A DNA stretch of 9,204 nucleotides from Opitutaceae bacterium (GCA_031272375.1 JAISTY010000022.1:1-9204), one strand, 5' to 3'. Shown: positions 1 to 7,314, counted from the stretch's first letter. Translations and numbers: made by a program. The notes: a model not told the origin generated them from the letters alone.

Positions 1-969
1 CGCCCCCGCCCCGTCCGACGCCTCCCGGAACGCGACGGCGGCTTGTTGCGCCCAACGGACGACGGCGGCTTGTTGCGCCGCCACCTCCGCCGGCGTCCCC
101 GCAAGCTCCAGCAGGATGACGGGCAGCCCGGCGTTTCCGGGAAACAGCTCCGCGCCGGAAAATTCCTCCGCGCACCGCGCCGAAAGCCCGTCGAGAAACT
201 CGAAAATCTCCGGCCTCACGCCCCCGGCTCGCAACGCGTGCCCCGCCGCCACCGCCGTCTCCGCGTCCTTGAACGCCGCCAGCAGCGTCCACCGCGCCGC
301 CGGCTTCGGAATCAACCGCAGCGTCGCCGCGGTGATGACGCCCAGCGTCCCCTCGCTCCCTATCCAGAGGTCGCGCAGGTTGGGACCCGCGGAAAACTTC
401 CGCGTGTCCGCCCCCCAGCGCACCTTTTCGCCCGTCGGCAGAAAACCCTCCAGCGCGAGCACGTAGTCGCGCGTGACGCCGTGGCGCCCGCCGCGCATCC
501 CCCCCGCGTTCGTGGCGATGTTGCCCCCAAGCGTGCAGTAATCCCTCGACGCCGGATCCGGCGGATAACACCAGCCCGCCGCCTCCGCCGCCCGCTGCAA
601 CTCCGCCGTCACCACCCCCGCCTGCGCGCGCGCGATGCCGGCCGATGCGTCCAGCCGGATTTTTTTCCAGCGCGAAAGATCGAGCGCCCAGCCGCCCCGC
701 GAGGGCGTCGCCGAGCCGGTGAGCGACGTGCCCCCGCCGCGCACCGTCACGGGAACACCAAATCGGTTCGCAAGGCGGAGCGTCGCCGCGATGTCGCCGT
801 CCCCGCGCGGGAAAACAACCGCGTCGGGGAACGCCTGGATCTTGGAGCCGTCGAAGGACGCCGCGAACCGCGCCGCGTCGGTGGTCGCGGCGCGCCCGCC
901 AAGAAGCGCGACAAGCCGCCGCGTGGCGGCGGCGTTTCTCACGGTGGGTTTCGGAACGGCGGCGGGCAT
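1..969 (-). CDS. GlcD-type FAD-binding oxidase (FAD-linked 2-hydroxyacid dehydrogenase family), N-terminal 323 residues, cut by the left edge
   Basis: This flavoprotein probably oxidises a 2-hydroxyacid such as glycolate or D-lactate at FAD; the exact substrate cannot be told. Translating the minus strand from ATG 967-969 gives 323 uninterrupted residues running off the window. The FAD-binding PCMH domain is clear: VRGGGTSLTGSA at residues 77-88, PPDPAS at 136-141, CTLGGNIATNAGG at 145-157, GRHGVTRDYVLALEG at 161-175 and GSEGTLGVIT at 204-213. The C-terminal FAD-oxidase domain has begun (EIFEFLD, 254-260) when the window ends; full GlcD proteins run to about 460-500 residues. The frame is open upstream to the lptD stop codon 60 bases away, so the start could lie slightly further out, but ATG 969 fits the family's N terminus. 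Only a weak purine stretch (GGAAAAAGAAG) precedes it. Residues 299-312 carry a duplicated AQQAAV block. GlcD, Dld-like and other FAD-linked oxidases are alternatives within the same family. Confidence 0.9.
   Translation of the reverse strand, partial: MPAAVPKPTVRNAAATRRLVALLGGRAATTDAARFAASFDGSKIQAFPDAVVFPRGDGDIAATLRLANRFGVPVTVRGGGTSLTGSATPSRGGWALDLSRWKKIRLDASAGIARAQAGVVTAELQRAAEAAGWCYPPDPASRDYCTLGGNIATNAGGMRGGRHGVTRDYVLALEGFLPTGEKVRWGADTRKFSAGPNLRDLWIGSEGTLGVITAATLRLIPKPAARWTLLAAFKDAETAVAAGHALRAGGVRPEIFEFLDGLSARCAEEFSGAELFPGNAGLPVILLELAGTPAEVAAQQAAVVRWAQQAAVAFREASDGAGA
33..82. repeat. 27-base-period tandem repeat inside the oxidase gene
   Basis: The 20-base word CGACGGCGGCTTGTTGCGCC occurs exactly at 33-52 and again at 60-79, a spacing of 27 bases (nine codons), so the reading frame is kept. 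On the coding strand it gives AQQAAV twice, separated by V-R-W. The second copy can also fold: GGCGGC at 64-69 pairs with GCCGCC at 77-82 around a 7-base loop. The first copy lacks the complete right arm. This may be replication slippage or the in-frame insertion of a small repeat. Confidence 0.85.
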
Positions 970-994
970 GGCTTCTTTTTCCGGCCAACGCCAA

Positions 995-1015
995 GGGCGC
1001 GGGGCGCGGGGCGCG
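995..1015. repeat. Three perfect GGGCGCG heptamers between lptD and the oxidase gene
   Basis: Three contiguous perfect copies of GGGCGCG (995-1001, 1002-1008, 1009-1015) fill the middle of the 60-base gap between the lptD stop and the oxidase start. On the transcribed strand this reads as CGCGCCC units. It is a simple repeat likely to change copy number by slippage. I see no stem-loop with a U-tract here, so it is not an obvious terminator, and readthrough from lptD into the oxidase gene is plausible. Confidence 0.8.
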
Positions 1016-1029
1016 ACAGAAAAAACGCC

Positions 1030-3138
1030 TCACCACCGCGCCAGCTCCACCCGCGTCCCGAGCGACACCGACCCCTCGCGCGAGTCGCCCTTCCGCAGCG
1101 ACACGTAATAGCCGAGCGTCCACAGGTTGCCGAGGTTCTGCCGCAGCATGTAGGTCTGCTCCGTGAGGCGCGACCGCGTCGCGTCGTAGCGGACGCGCAG
1201 CGCCAGCTGCAAAACCTCGTTGAGCCGCCACTGGAAGTCCGCCGCGTATTCCTGGGAGGGTTCGCCGGGCGTGTAGCCGTCCCGCAGATAACCGCTCCAG
1301 AACCGCAGCTCCCACTTCCGCCCGTCGCGGATGGTCAGCGCCGCGTTCAGCTCGTTGAGGTTCCCGTCATGCGCGGAGACGTTCTGGTAAAAATCGAGCG
1401 AAAGCCAGCGCGCCGGCGTCAGCCGCAGCCCCGCGCGCGCGTCCTCGAAGGCGCGCCGCCCGCCGTCCCTGTCAAAATGCCAGTCCGCCGCCAGCGTCAG
1501 CGCCGCGAGGTCGCGCGAGCCGTAGGTGTCGTCCCGCGTCTGCAGGATGTTCTCCAACGAGAGCCGCGCCGTGTTCACCGGACGCATCGCGTCAATGTCC
1601 CGCCGGTCGCCGAGATCGAGCGTCTCCAGATACGTCGCGAAGACCTCGCGGTCCACCCGCGGAATGTCGGGCGCGCCCTTGTCCGCTCCGGGAATATAAC
1701 GGTAGGAGACGCGCGGCGTGACAAGGTGCCGCAGCCCGTTGAGACCCCATTTCGCGTTCGTATAGTTGCCCGTCGCGCTCGCCCGCAGCTCCGCGTCAAA
1801 ACCGATCTGCCCCAGCGCCCGCGCGTAATCGCTCCGCCCGCCCGCCGCGTTCGCGTCCGTGTAATACGTGCCGCGCGCGCCCGCCACCGGCGTGAACGCC
1901 AGCCAGTCGCCCGCCGCGAACGTCCGCGACAGCCCGTAATACGCGTCCACCCGCCCCGTCCGCCGCTCCTCCGGCGACGGCAGGCTGTTGTCCCGCAAAA
2001 AGGCCACGCTCGCGTTCAGCCGGTGCCGGACGCCCAGCGCCAGCTCGCGCGGCAGCAGGTCGAACCGCGCCTCCGGCAGCCGCTGCTGGACGACATAGAC
2101 CGGGTTCGTCTGGAAGCGCGCGAACACCGACAGCGCGTAGGCCGGCCGCGACAGCGTCGCCTCAAGGAAATTGTCCGGCGTCTGCAGGTCGCCGAAGACG
2201 CGCCGGCGGAAATCCCGCGTCACCTCCGAGTCCGACCAGTGGTTGACGAAGGCCGCCAGCGTCAGCCCGTCCCCGGCAAGCTGCCGGTGCTCCCACGTCG
2301 CGAACCAGCGGTCCTTCGGCACCGCCGCGCCCGCGATGTCCTCCCCAAGGTCGCCGCCGTCGTGGATGTGGGCCGCCGAGAAACGCCCGTGAAAAGCGCC
2401 GCCGCGACGCCCGTAGCCGGCGGCGGGGCCGAGCAGCACGCCGCGCCGCGTGTAGGCGCCAAGGCTCCCGCCAAGCCCGATGTCCGGCGCGACCGGCGCC
2501 AGCGCCCCGGCGTCGAACCACGCCCCGAGCCGCGAGCCAAGCCCCACGCGCGCCTCCGCCTCCGTGAACCAGAAACGGTCCACCGGTTGCGCGAACGCCG
2601 GCAACGGCAGCGGCGCCAGCGCCCCGATGCCCGCCCGCGCCCCCTCCGCCCGCGCCGTCCGGTTCTCCGCGTCGAACAGCACCCGCTCCGCCGTCACCAC
2701 CGGCGCGAACCACGAGGGTTCCGTGTAGGTGACGCGCGCGTCGCGCACCGTCATCAGGCGCCCGTTGCCGCTCGCGTCGCGCCCGGAGACGAGAAACGGG
2801 CTTTGCCCGAGGCGGAAGTCCTCGACGAGAAAGACGCGCGGGACGAGGTCGTAGGTGACCTTGGAGGCGGTGAGCCGCCGCGGCCCCGTTGTCAGCGAGG
2901 CGTTGCCGCGCGCGACGGCGCGGCGGCCCTCCGGCTCATAGACAATCTCGTCGGCCAGCAGCAGCGCGTCCCCGTGCCGCAGCCGCGCGCCGCCCGAATA
3001 GACGACGCCCGCCGCCGTCACCTCCGTTCGCGCCGCCGTGATCTCGATGTCGTCCGCCGGAAGCGTCACCGCCGCCGGCGCGCGGGCCGCCGCAAGTGCG
3101 GAGAGCGCGAAAAGGAGGCGTCGGAGGAGGCGCGGCAT
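1030..3138 (-). CDS. lptD: LPS-assembly outer-membrane protein LptD (OstA/Imp family)
   Basis: LptD is the outer-membrane beta-barrel that receives LPS from the periplasmic Lpt bridge and inserts it into the outer leaflet. The chosen ATG (3136-3138) gives 702 residues starting with MPRLLRRLLFALSALAAARA, a good Sec signal peptide, with mature protein from about residue 24. An in-frame GTG at 3166-3168 would add ten residues before that signal and is less likely; neither has a strong ribosome site. Residues 28-140 form the OstA/LptA-like jellyroll (DDIEITAARTEV, ALLLADEIVYEPEGRRAVARG, LTASKVTYDL). The barrel follows, with family-like blocks DSEVTRDFRRRVF (303-315), QTPDNFLEATLS (319-330), VVQQRLPEARFDLLP (349-363), HLVTPRVSYRYIPG (471-484) and ARLSLENILQTRD (524-536). 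The chain ends VSLGTRVELARW, an aromatic C terminus typical of BAM substrates. There is no cysteine anywhere, unlike E. coli LptD. It lies 61 bases after trpF; no lptE is visible. Confidence 0.88.
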   Translation of the reverse strand: MPRLLRRLLFALSALAAARAPAAVTLPADDIEITAARTEVTAAGVVYSGGARLRHGDALLLADEIVYEPEGRRAVARGNASLTTGPRRLTASKVTYDLVPRVFLVEDFRLGQSPFLVSGRDASGNGRLMTVRDARVTYTEPSWFAPVVTAERVLFDAENRTARAEGARAGIGALAPLPLPAFAQPVDRFWFTEAEARVGLGSRLGAWFDAGALAPVAPDIGLGGSLGAYTRRGVLLGPAAGYGRRGGAFHGRFSAAHIHDGGDLGEDIAGAAVPKDRWFATWEHRQLAGDGLTLAAFVNHWSDSEVTRDFRRRVFGDLQTPDNFLEATLSRPAYALSVFARFQTNPVYVVQQRLPEARFDLLPRELALGVRHRLNASVAFLRDNSLPSPEERRTGRVDAYYGLSRTFAAGDWLAFTPVAGARGTYYTDANAAGGRSDYARALGQIGFDAELRASATGNYTNAKWGLNGLRHLVTPRVSYRYIPGADKGAPDIPRVDREVFATYLETLDLGDRRDIDAMRPVNTARLSLENILQTRDDTYGSRDLAALTLAADWHFDRDGGRRAFEDARAGLRLTPARWLSLDFYQNVSAHDGNLNELNAALTIRDGRKWELRFWSGYLRDGYTPGEPSQEYAADFQWRLNEVLQLALRVRYDATRSRLTEQTYMLRQNLGNLWTLGYYVSLRKGDSREGSVSLGTRVELARW

Positions 3139-3199
3139 GGTGCCGTGGAGGAAGCCGCGTCCCGCCACCCGCGCAAGTCCCGTGTCGCCCGCGGACCGC

Positions 3200-3811
3200 T
3201 CACAACCCCCGCGCGGCGGCGAAAAGCGCCTCCAGTTTTTCGGACGACTTCACGCCGGGCGCGCTTTCCACGCCGCTGGAGACATCCAGCGCCCAGGGGC
3301 GGACGGCGGCGGCGGCGGCGCGGAGGTTGCCCGCGTTGAGGCCGCCGGCGAGGACGACGGGGCGCCGCGCGGCGAGGCGGGCGGCAAGCCCCCCGTCGGC
3401 GGCTTGTCCCGAGCCGCCGTAAAGCGGCCCGCAGTCGGCGTCCACGAGGACGCGGTCCGCGGGCGAGGCGGCGGCGGCGGCGACCTCCGCGCCGCTCCGC
3501 AAACGGAAGGCCTTCCAGACGGGAAAGGGGAGGCCGCTGAAAAACTCCGGCGGCTCGGCGCCGTGCAGCTGGGCGATGTCCAGACCCAGCGCCATCGCCT
3601 TGCGGAGGAATTCCGGCGCCGGGTTCACAAAGACGCCGACGGCGGGGACGCGGCGCGCGAGGCGCGCGAGGAGCCGTTCAAGGAGCGGAAAATCCGCGAA
3701 GCGCGGCGACTTGTCGTGGAGGACGAAGCCGGCGAAGGCGGCGCCAAGCGCAACGGCGCGGTCAACGTCCTCCTCCCGCGTGAGACCGCAGATTTTGATT
3801 TTCAAGGGCAT
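3200..3811 (-). CDS. trpF: Phosphoribosylanthranilate isomerase
   Basis: TrpF converts N-(5'-phosphoribosyl)anthranilate to CdRP, the third step from chorismate to tryptophan, in the cytosol. The 203-residue protein has the usual length for a single (beta/alpha)8 barrel. The N-terminal KICGLT holds the catalytic Cys8. The family blocks GFVLHDKSPR (28-37), GVFVNP (59-64), QLHG (81-84), VLAGGLN (153-159) and ALDVSSGVE (174-182) follow. Asp124 in VLVD aligns with the catalytic acid Asp126 of the Thermotoga enzyme. Two normally strong motifs are altered: the GG(S/T)GxxFDW block reads GGSGQAADG (132-140), and the PGKKD-type block reads PGVKSS (185-190). The essential pair is present, so I expect activity. 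The start ATG at 3809-3811 lies 19 bases after the hemB stop; AGAGGGG overlaps that stop codon and may be the ribosome site, with a rather long spacer. No other trp gene is next to it. Confidence 0.93.
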   Translation of the reverse strand: MPLKIKICGLTREEDVDRAVALGAAFAGFVLHDKSPRFADFPLLERLLARLARRVPAVGVFVNPAPEFLRKAMALGLDIAQLHGAEPPEFFSGLPFPVWKAFRLRSGAEVAAAAASPADRVLVDADCGPLYGGSGQAADGGLAARLAARRPVVLAGGLNAGNLRAAAAAVRPWALDVSSGVESAPGVKSSEKLEALFAAARGL

Positions 3812-3830
3812 GGCGTCCGGCGTTCCCCTC

Positions 3831-4847
3831 TCATTTTCCGGCCAAAGCCTCCGCCGTTTCCCGCGCGAAATACGTCAGGATCATGTCGGCGCCGGCGCGT
3901 TTGATGGCGAGCAGGGACTCGTGGCGCGCCTTGTCGAGGTCGAGCCAGCCGGCCCGCGCCGCCGCCACCATCGCCGCGTATTCGCCCGACACCTGGTAGG
4001 CGGCCACGGGGCGCAGGGTCGCCTCGCGCGCGTCGCGGATGATGTCGAGGCAGAGGCCCGCCGGCTTCACCATCACGATGTCCGCGCCCTCCTCCAGATC
4101 CTCGAGCACCTCCCGGAGGGCCTCGCGTCGGTTGGCGGGGTTCAGCTGGTAGGTGCGCTTGTCCGGCGCGCGTTTCCCGGCGGCCGGCGCGCTGCCCACC
4201 GCCTCGCGGAAGGGGCCGTAGAAGGCGGAGGCGAACTTGGCGGCGTAGGCGAGGATGCCCGTCCGCCCGAAACCCGCCGCGTCCAGCGCGGCCCGGATGG
4301 CGGCGACGCGCCCGTCCATCATGTCCGAGGGCGCCACAAAGTCCGCGCCGGCGCCCGCGTGGAGCACGGCCATGCGCGCGAGCGCCTCCACCGTGCGGTC
4401 GTTGTCAACGTCCTTGCGGTCCGGCGTCAGCACGCCGTCGTGCCCGTGGGTGGTGTAGGGGTCGAGGGCGACGTCCGTCATCACGACAAGGCCGGGGACG
4501 GCGGCCTTCACGGCGCGGACGGCCCGCAGCACCAGGCCGTCGGGGTCGAGCGCGGCGCGCCCGTCCTCGTCCTTCAGCTCGGTTTCGACGCGGGGGAAGA
4601 GCATGATGCCGCACACGCCGAGTTTCGCGAGCGCGCGGCACTCCTTGATAAGGTCCACGACGCTCATGGGGCGCAGCCCCGGCAGCGGACCGGGATCCGC
4701 GGACTCGCGGCCCTCGGTGACAAAGAGCGGGGCGACGAGGTCGCTTGCCCGCAACGCCGTTTCCCCGACCAGCGCCCGCACCCCCGCGCCGGCGCGGAGG
4801 CGCCGTCCCCGCGACGCCAGGTTCAGCCTGAATGTCTCTTCCTTCAT
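3831..4847 (-). CDS. hemB: Delta-aminolevulinic acid dehydratase (porphobilinogen synthase), Asp-type metal site
   Basis: HemB condenses two 5-aminolevulinate molecules to porphobilinogen, the first common pyrrole step of haem and tetrapyrrole synthesis, in the cytosol. The 338 residues match the family length. Visible landmarks are LFPRVETELKD (83-93), the metal segment MTDVALDPYTTHGHDG (123-138), APSDMMDGR (172-180), the Schiff-base region LAYAAKFASAFYGPFREA (199-216; Lys204) and IVMVKPAG (257-264; catalytic Lys261). At the three positions where zinc enzymes have cysteine (CxCx7C), this protein has Ala127, Asp129 and Asp137, the pattern of the magnesium-responsive, Pseudomonas-like subclass. 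The ATG at 4845-4847 is chosen because AAAGGA sits nine bases upstream; an in-frame GTG at 4869-4871 would add MPAKGFFN and overrun that site. The gene follows priA by 79 bases and precedes trpF by 19, so it is probably co-transcribed. Confidence 0.96.
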   Translation of the reverse strand: MKEETFRLNLASRGRRLRAGAGVRALVGETALRASDLVAPLFVTEGRESADPGPLPGLRPMSVVDLIKECRALAKLGVCGIMLFPRVETELKDEDGRAALDPDGLVLRAVRAVKAAVPGLVVMTDVALDPYTTHGHDGVLTPDRKDVDNDRTVEALARMAVLHAGAGADFVAPSDMMDGRVAAIRAALDAAGFGRTGILAYAAKFASAFYGPFREAVGSAPAAGKRAPDKRTYQLNPANRREALREVLEDLEEGADIVMVKPAGLCLDIIRDAREATLRPVAAYQVSGEYAAMVAAARAGWLDLDKARHESLLAIKRAGADMILTYFARETAEALAGK

Positions 4848-4856
4848 GTTAAAAAA

Positions 4857-4862
4857 TCCTTT
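4857..4862 (-). promoter_or_regulatory. Ribosome binding site of hemB
   Basis: AAAGGA on the minus strand lies nine bases before ATG 4847, separated by TTTTTTAAC. It is the best Shine-Dalgarno match in the window and decides the hemB start over the GTG at 4871, which lies upstream of it. The A/T-rich spacer should keep the site unstructured in this GC-rich transcript. Confidence 0.7.
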
Positions 4863-4926
4863 CGCCGGCACACAAACGCCCCGCGCCGCGCCCCGCCACC
4901 CCTTTTCTTCCCCGCGTCCCGGCGCC

Positions 4927-7164
4927 TCAACCCAGACTCATCGCGTCCACGTCCAATGTCTGGATGACGTCGTCGGGCCACTGGAAGCGCGCGCGCAGGG
5001 CGTTCAGCTCCGCCACGGCGCGCGTCACCGTGTTGGTGAAATACCAGAGCTGCCAGCGGTAGGTGTCCTCGATTTTCGCGATGGGGGCCTCCACGGGGCC
5101 GCGCAGCTCGACGCGGCCGGCCAGCTCGCGCTCCACGAGCCGCGCCCATTGCTCGGCGAAGAAGGCGAGCTTGTCGGGGTTCTTGCCGCGGAAGGCATGC
5201 AGGATCAGGTGGCGTTGCGGCGGGTAGCCGAAACGCCGGCGCCACTCCAGCTCGCTCGCCGCGAACCCCGCGAAGTCCGCGTGGCGGGAGAACTGGATGA
5301 CCTCCTCGGACGGCGTGAAGGTCTGCACCACCACCTCCCCGGCGCGGTCGCCCCGCCCCGCCCTGCCCGCCACCTGCACCAGCAGCTGGAACGTCCGCTC
5401 CCGCGCCCGGAAATCCGGCACGTGCATCGAAATGTCCGCGTCCACCAGCCCGACGAGGGTGACGTTCGGAAAGTCCAGCCCCTTGGCGATCATCTGCGTC
5501 CCGACGAGCACGTCTATTTTCCCCGCGCGGAACTCGGCGAGCAGCTCGCGGAGGCGGTTTTTCCGCGCCATCGCGTCGGTGTCTATGCGCTCGACGCGGG
5601 CGTCGCGGAGGAGGCGGGCGGCGGCCTCCTCGACGCGCTGGGTGCCGAGGCCCGGCCAGCGGATTTCCGGGGAGCCGCACTTCGGGCAGCGCAGGGGCGC
5701 CCCGCGCTGGTGGCCGCAAAGGTGGCAGCGCAGCGTCTCGTCCGTCCGGTGGTAGGTCATCTTGAGGCTGCAATGGGGGCATTCCTCGGTGTGGCCGCAC
5801 TTCCGGCAGAGCATCGAGGAGGAGTAGCCGCGGCGGTTGATGAACAGGATCGTCTGCTCCTTTTTCTCGAAACGCTCCCGCATGGCGCGCGCCAGGTCGC
5901 CGGACAGCACCGGCAGCGTCCGCTGGCGCGCGGCCTCGACGCGCATGTCAACGACGTGGATGAGCGGCAGCCTGCGGTTGTCTATCCGCTCCCGCAGCTC
6001 GACGAGGGCGTATTTGCCGGCGAGCGCGTTGGCGTGGCTTTCCATCGAGGGGGTGGCGGAGCCGAGGACGCAAAGCGCGCCGCGCAGCTTCGCGCGCATC
6101 ACCGCCACGTCGCGCCCGTTGTAGCGGGGCGTCTCGTCCTGCTTGTAGGCCGGCTCGTGCTCCTCATCCACGACCACGAGCCGCAGGTCGCTTACCGGCG
6201 CGAAGACCGCCGAGCGCGCGCCGACGACGATTTTCGCCTCGCCGGAGGCGAGCGCGCGCCAGCCGTCCAGCCGCTCGCCCTCGCCGAGGTGCGAGTGCCA
6301 GACGACGCAGCGGTGCCCCGGCGCGATGGCCTCCAGCCGCGCCCGCAGCCGCCCGACGGTCTGGGGCGTCAGCGCCACCTCCGGCACGAGGAAAATCACG
6401 CCGCCGCCGCGCTCCAGCGTCTCCTGGATCGCCCGCAGATAGACCTCCGTTTTCCCGGAGCCCGTGACGCCGTGCAGCAGGGTGACGCCGAATCCGCCCG
6501 CGGCCAGGCGCCGCCGGATGGCCTCCACCGCCGCCCGCTGGCCCTCGTTCAGGACATGGGGTTGCGCCGCGACCAGCTCCCCGTCGGCGAGGGCGTCCGC
6601 GTAGGCCGTCCGCTCCACGCGCCGCTCCTCCTCGACGGCCAGCCCCTTCTCAACAAGGGCGTCCGCCGCCGCCGCGGAGACGCCGAGGCGGGCGAGCACG
6701 AGGGATTTTTTCTGCGGGACAAGCTGCCGCGCGAGGAACGCGGCGAGCCGCGCCTGCGCCGGCGCCCGTTTTTCGAGCCGCTCCAGCTCCCCCTGAAGAA
6801 AGGGGCGGCCCGCGCGCAGCGTCCGCTCCGTCTTCAGGCGCGCCCCCTTGCGGACGGAGGCCGGCAGCATCGCCTCGATGACGGTGTCGATCGGCGCCGC
6901 GTAATAGGCGGACATCCACCGCGCCAGCTCCGGCAGGTCGCCCGGCATGGCGGGGAAGGGATGGACGACCTCGAGCACGTGCTTGAGGCGCGATACGGGG
7001 AAATCCGCCGGCGCGCCGATGGAGGCGATGACGCCGAGGCGGGTGCGGTTGAGGAGCGGGACGCGGACGAGGGAGCCGGTTTGGGCGAGCGGCGCGAGGC
7101 GCTCCGGCACCCGGTAGTGCAGCGTCTTCTCAAACCCCGCCAATGTCTGGACCCCGACAATCAT
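4927..7164 (-). CDS. priA: Primosomal protein N' (replication restart DNA helicase PriA)
   Basis: PriA recognises stalled or repaired forks, unwinds the lagging arm with 3'-5' polarity and starts reloading of the replicative helicase. The 745 residues match full-length PriA (732 in E. coli). The N-terminal 3'-DNA-binding domain occupies roughly residues 1-105, followed by a winged-helix-like region. Helicase motifs are intact: Walker A GVTGSGKT (232-239), PEVALTP (261-267), Walker B DEEH (333-336), GSATPS (368-373), INRRGY (442-447), VLVGTQMIAKGLDFP (552-566) and QVAGRAGRGDRAG (597-609). The zinc-binding insert has all eight cysteines (453, 456, 462, 465, 480, 483, 493, 496). The C-terminal domain ends TLDVDAMSLG, close to the usual W-x-DVDP-type end. 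It is the first gene of the minus-strand cluster, divergent from the kelch gene. No clear Shine-Dalgarno precedes ATG 7162-7164; I see no better alternative start. Confidence 0.97.
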   Translation of the reverse strand: MIVGVQTLAGFEKTLHYRVPERLAPLAQTGSLVRVPLLNRTRLGVIASIGAPADFPVSRLKHVLEVVHPFPAMPGDLPELARWMSAYYAAPIDTVIEAMLPASVRKGARLKTERTLRAGRPFLQGELERLEKRAPAQARLAAFLARQLVPQKKSLVLARLGVSAAAADALVEKGLAVEEERRVERTAYADALADGELVAAQPHVLNEGQRAAVEAIRRRLAAGGFGVTLLHGVTGSGKTEVYLRAIQETLERGGGVIFLVPEVALTPQTVGRLRARLEAIAPGHRCVVWHSHLGEGERLDGWRALASGEAKIVVGARSAVFAPVSDLRLVVVDEEHEPAYKQDETPRYNGRDVAVMRAKLRGALCVLGSATPSMESHANALAGKYALVELRERIDNRRLPLIHVVDMRVEAARQRTLPVLSGDLARAMRERFEKKEQTILFINRRGYSSSMLCRKCGHTEECPHCSLKMTYHRTDETLRCHLCGHQRGAPLRCPKCGSPEIRWPGLGTQRVEEAAARLLRDARVERIDTDAMARKNRLRELLAEFRAGKIDVLVGTQMIAKGLDFPNVTLVGLVDADISMHVPDFRARERTFQLLVQVAGRAGRGDRAGEVVVQTFTPSEEVIQFSRHADFAGFAASELEWRRRFGYPPQRHLILHAFRGKNPDKLAFFAEQWARLVERELAGRVELRGPVEAPIAKIEDTYRWQLWYFTNTVTRAVAELNALRARFQWPDDVIQTLDVDAMSLG

Positions 7165-7314
7165 GTTCGCGCCATTAACAACGCCCGCCCCGCCCGCCGG
7201 AAGCCCCGATTTCCCGCGGTTCCGCGGCGCGCGCCGGTTTCACCCGGAAACCATGACGCGGCGGCTTGTCGCGGGGCGGCGCGGCGGGCAGCGTCCGGCG
7301 AAACTCCCTCCGCC
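7165..7314. promoter_or_regulatory. Divergent intergenic region between priA and the kelch gene, with two inverted repeats
   Basis: This 150-base stretch must hold the promoters of both divergent genes. Near its middle are two adjacent inverted repeats: CCGCGG-TT-CCGCGG at 7214-7227, and GGTTTC-ACCCG-GAAACC (arms 7236-7241 and 7247-7252). Their position suggests an operator or structured leader, but no known regulator site is recognised. Both lie on the leader side of the kelch gene if it is transcribed from upstream of 7214. No standard -35/-10 pair is convincing on either strand. Confidence 0.4.
7174..7179 (-). promoter_or_regulatory. Possible -10 element for priA
   Basis: GTTAAT on the minus strand (four of six bases as in TATAAT, including the key A and final T) lies in the only A/T-rich patch before priA. 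It ends nine bases before the ATG. If real, the transcript would start almost at the start codon, which would fit the lack of a Shine-Dalgarno sequence. No good -35 box accompanies it, so this is weak. Confidence 0.2.

Noticed and set aside
43..3339. A 1098-codon plus-strand open frame opposite the oxidase and lptD
   Set aside because: Arg/Pro-rich translation with no domain; it is a stop-poor antisense frame expected at this GC content. The minus strand carries recognisable families over the same bases.
4842..4871. GTG at 4869-4871 as the hemB start
   Set aside because: The clear AAAGGA ribosome site at 4857-4862 would lie inside that coding sequence and correctly serves ATG 4847.
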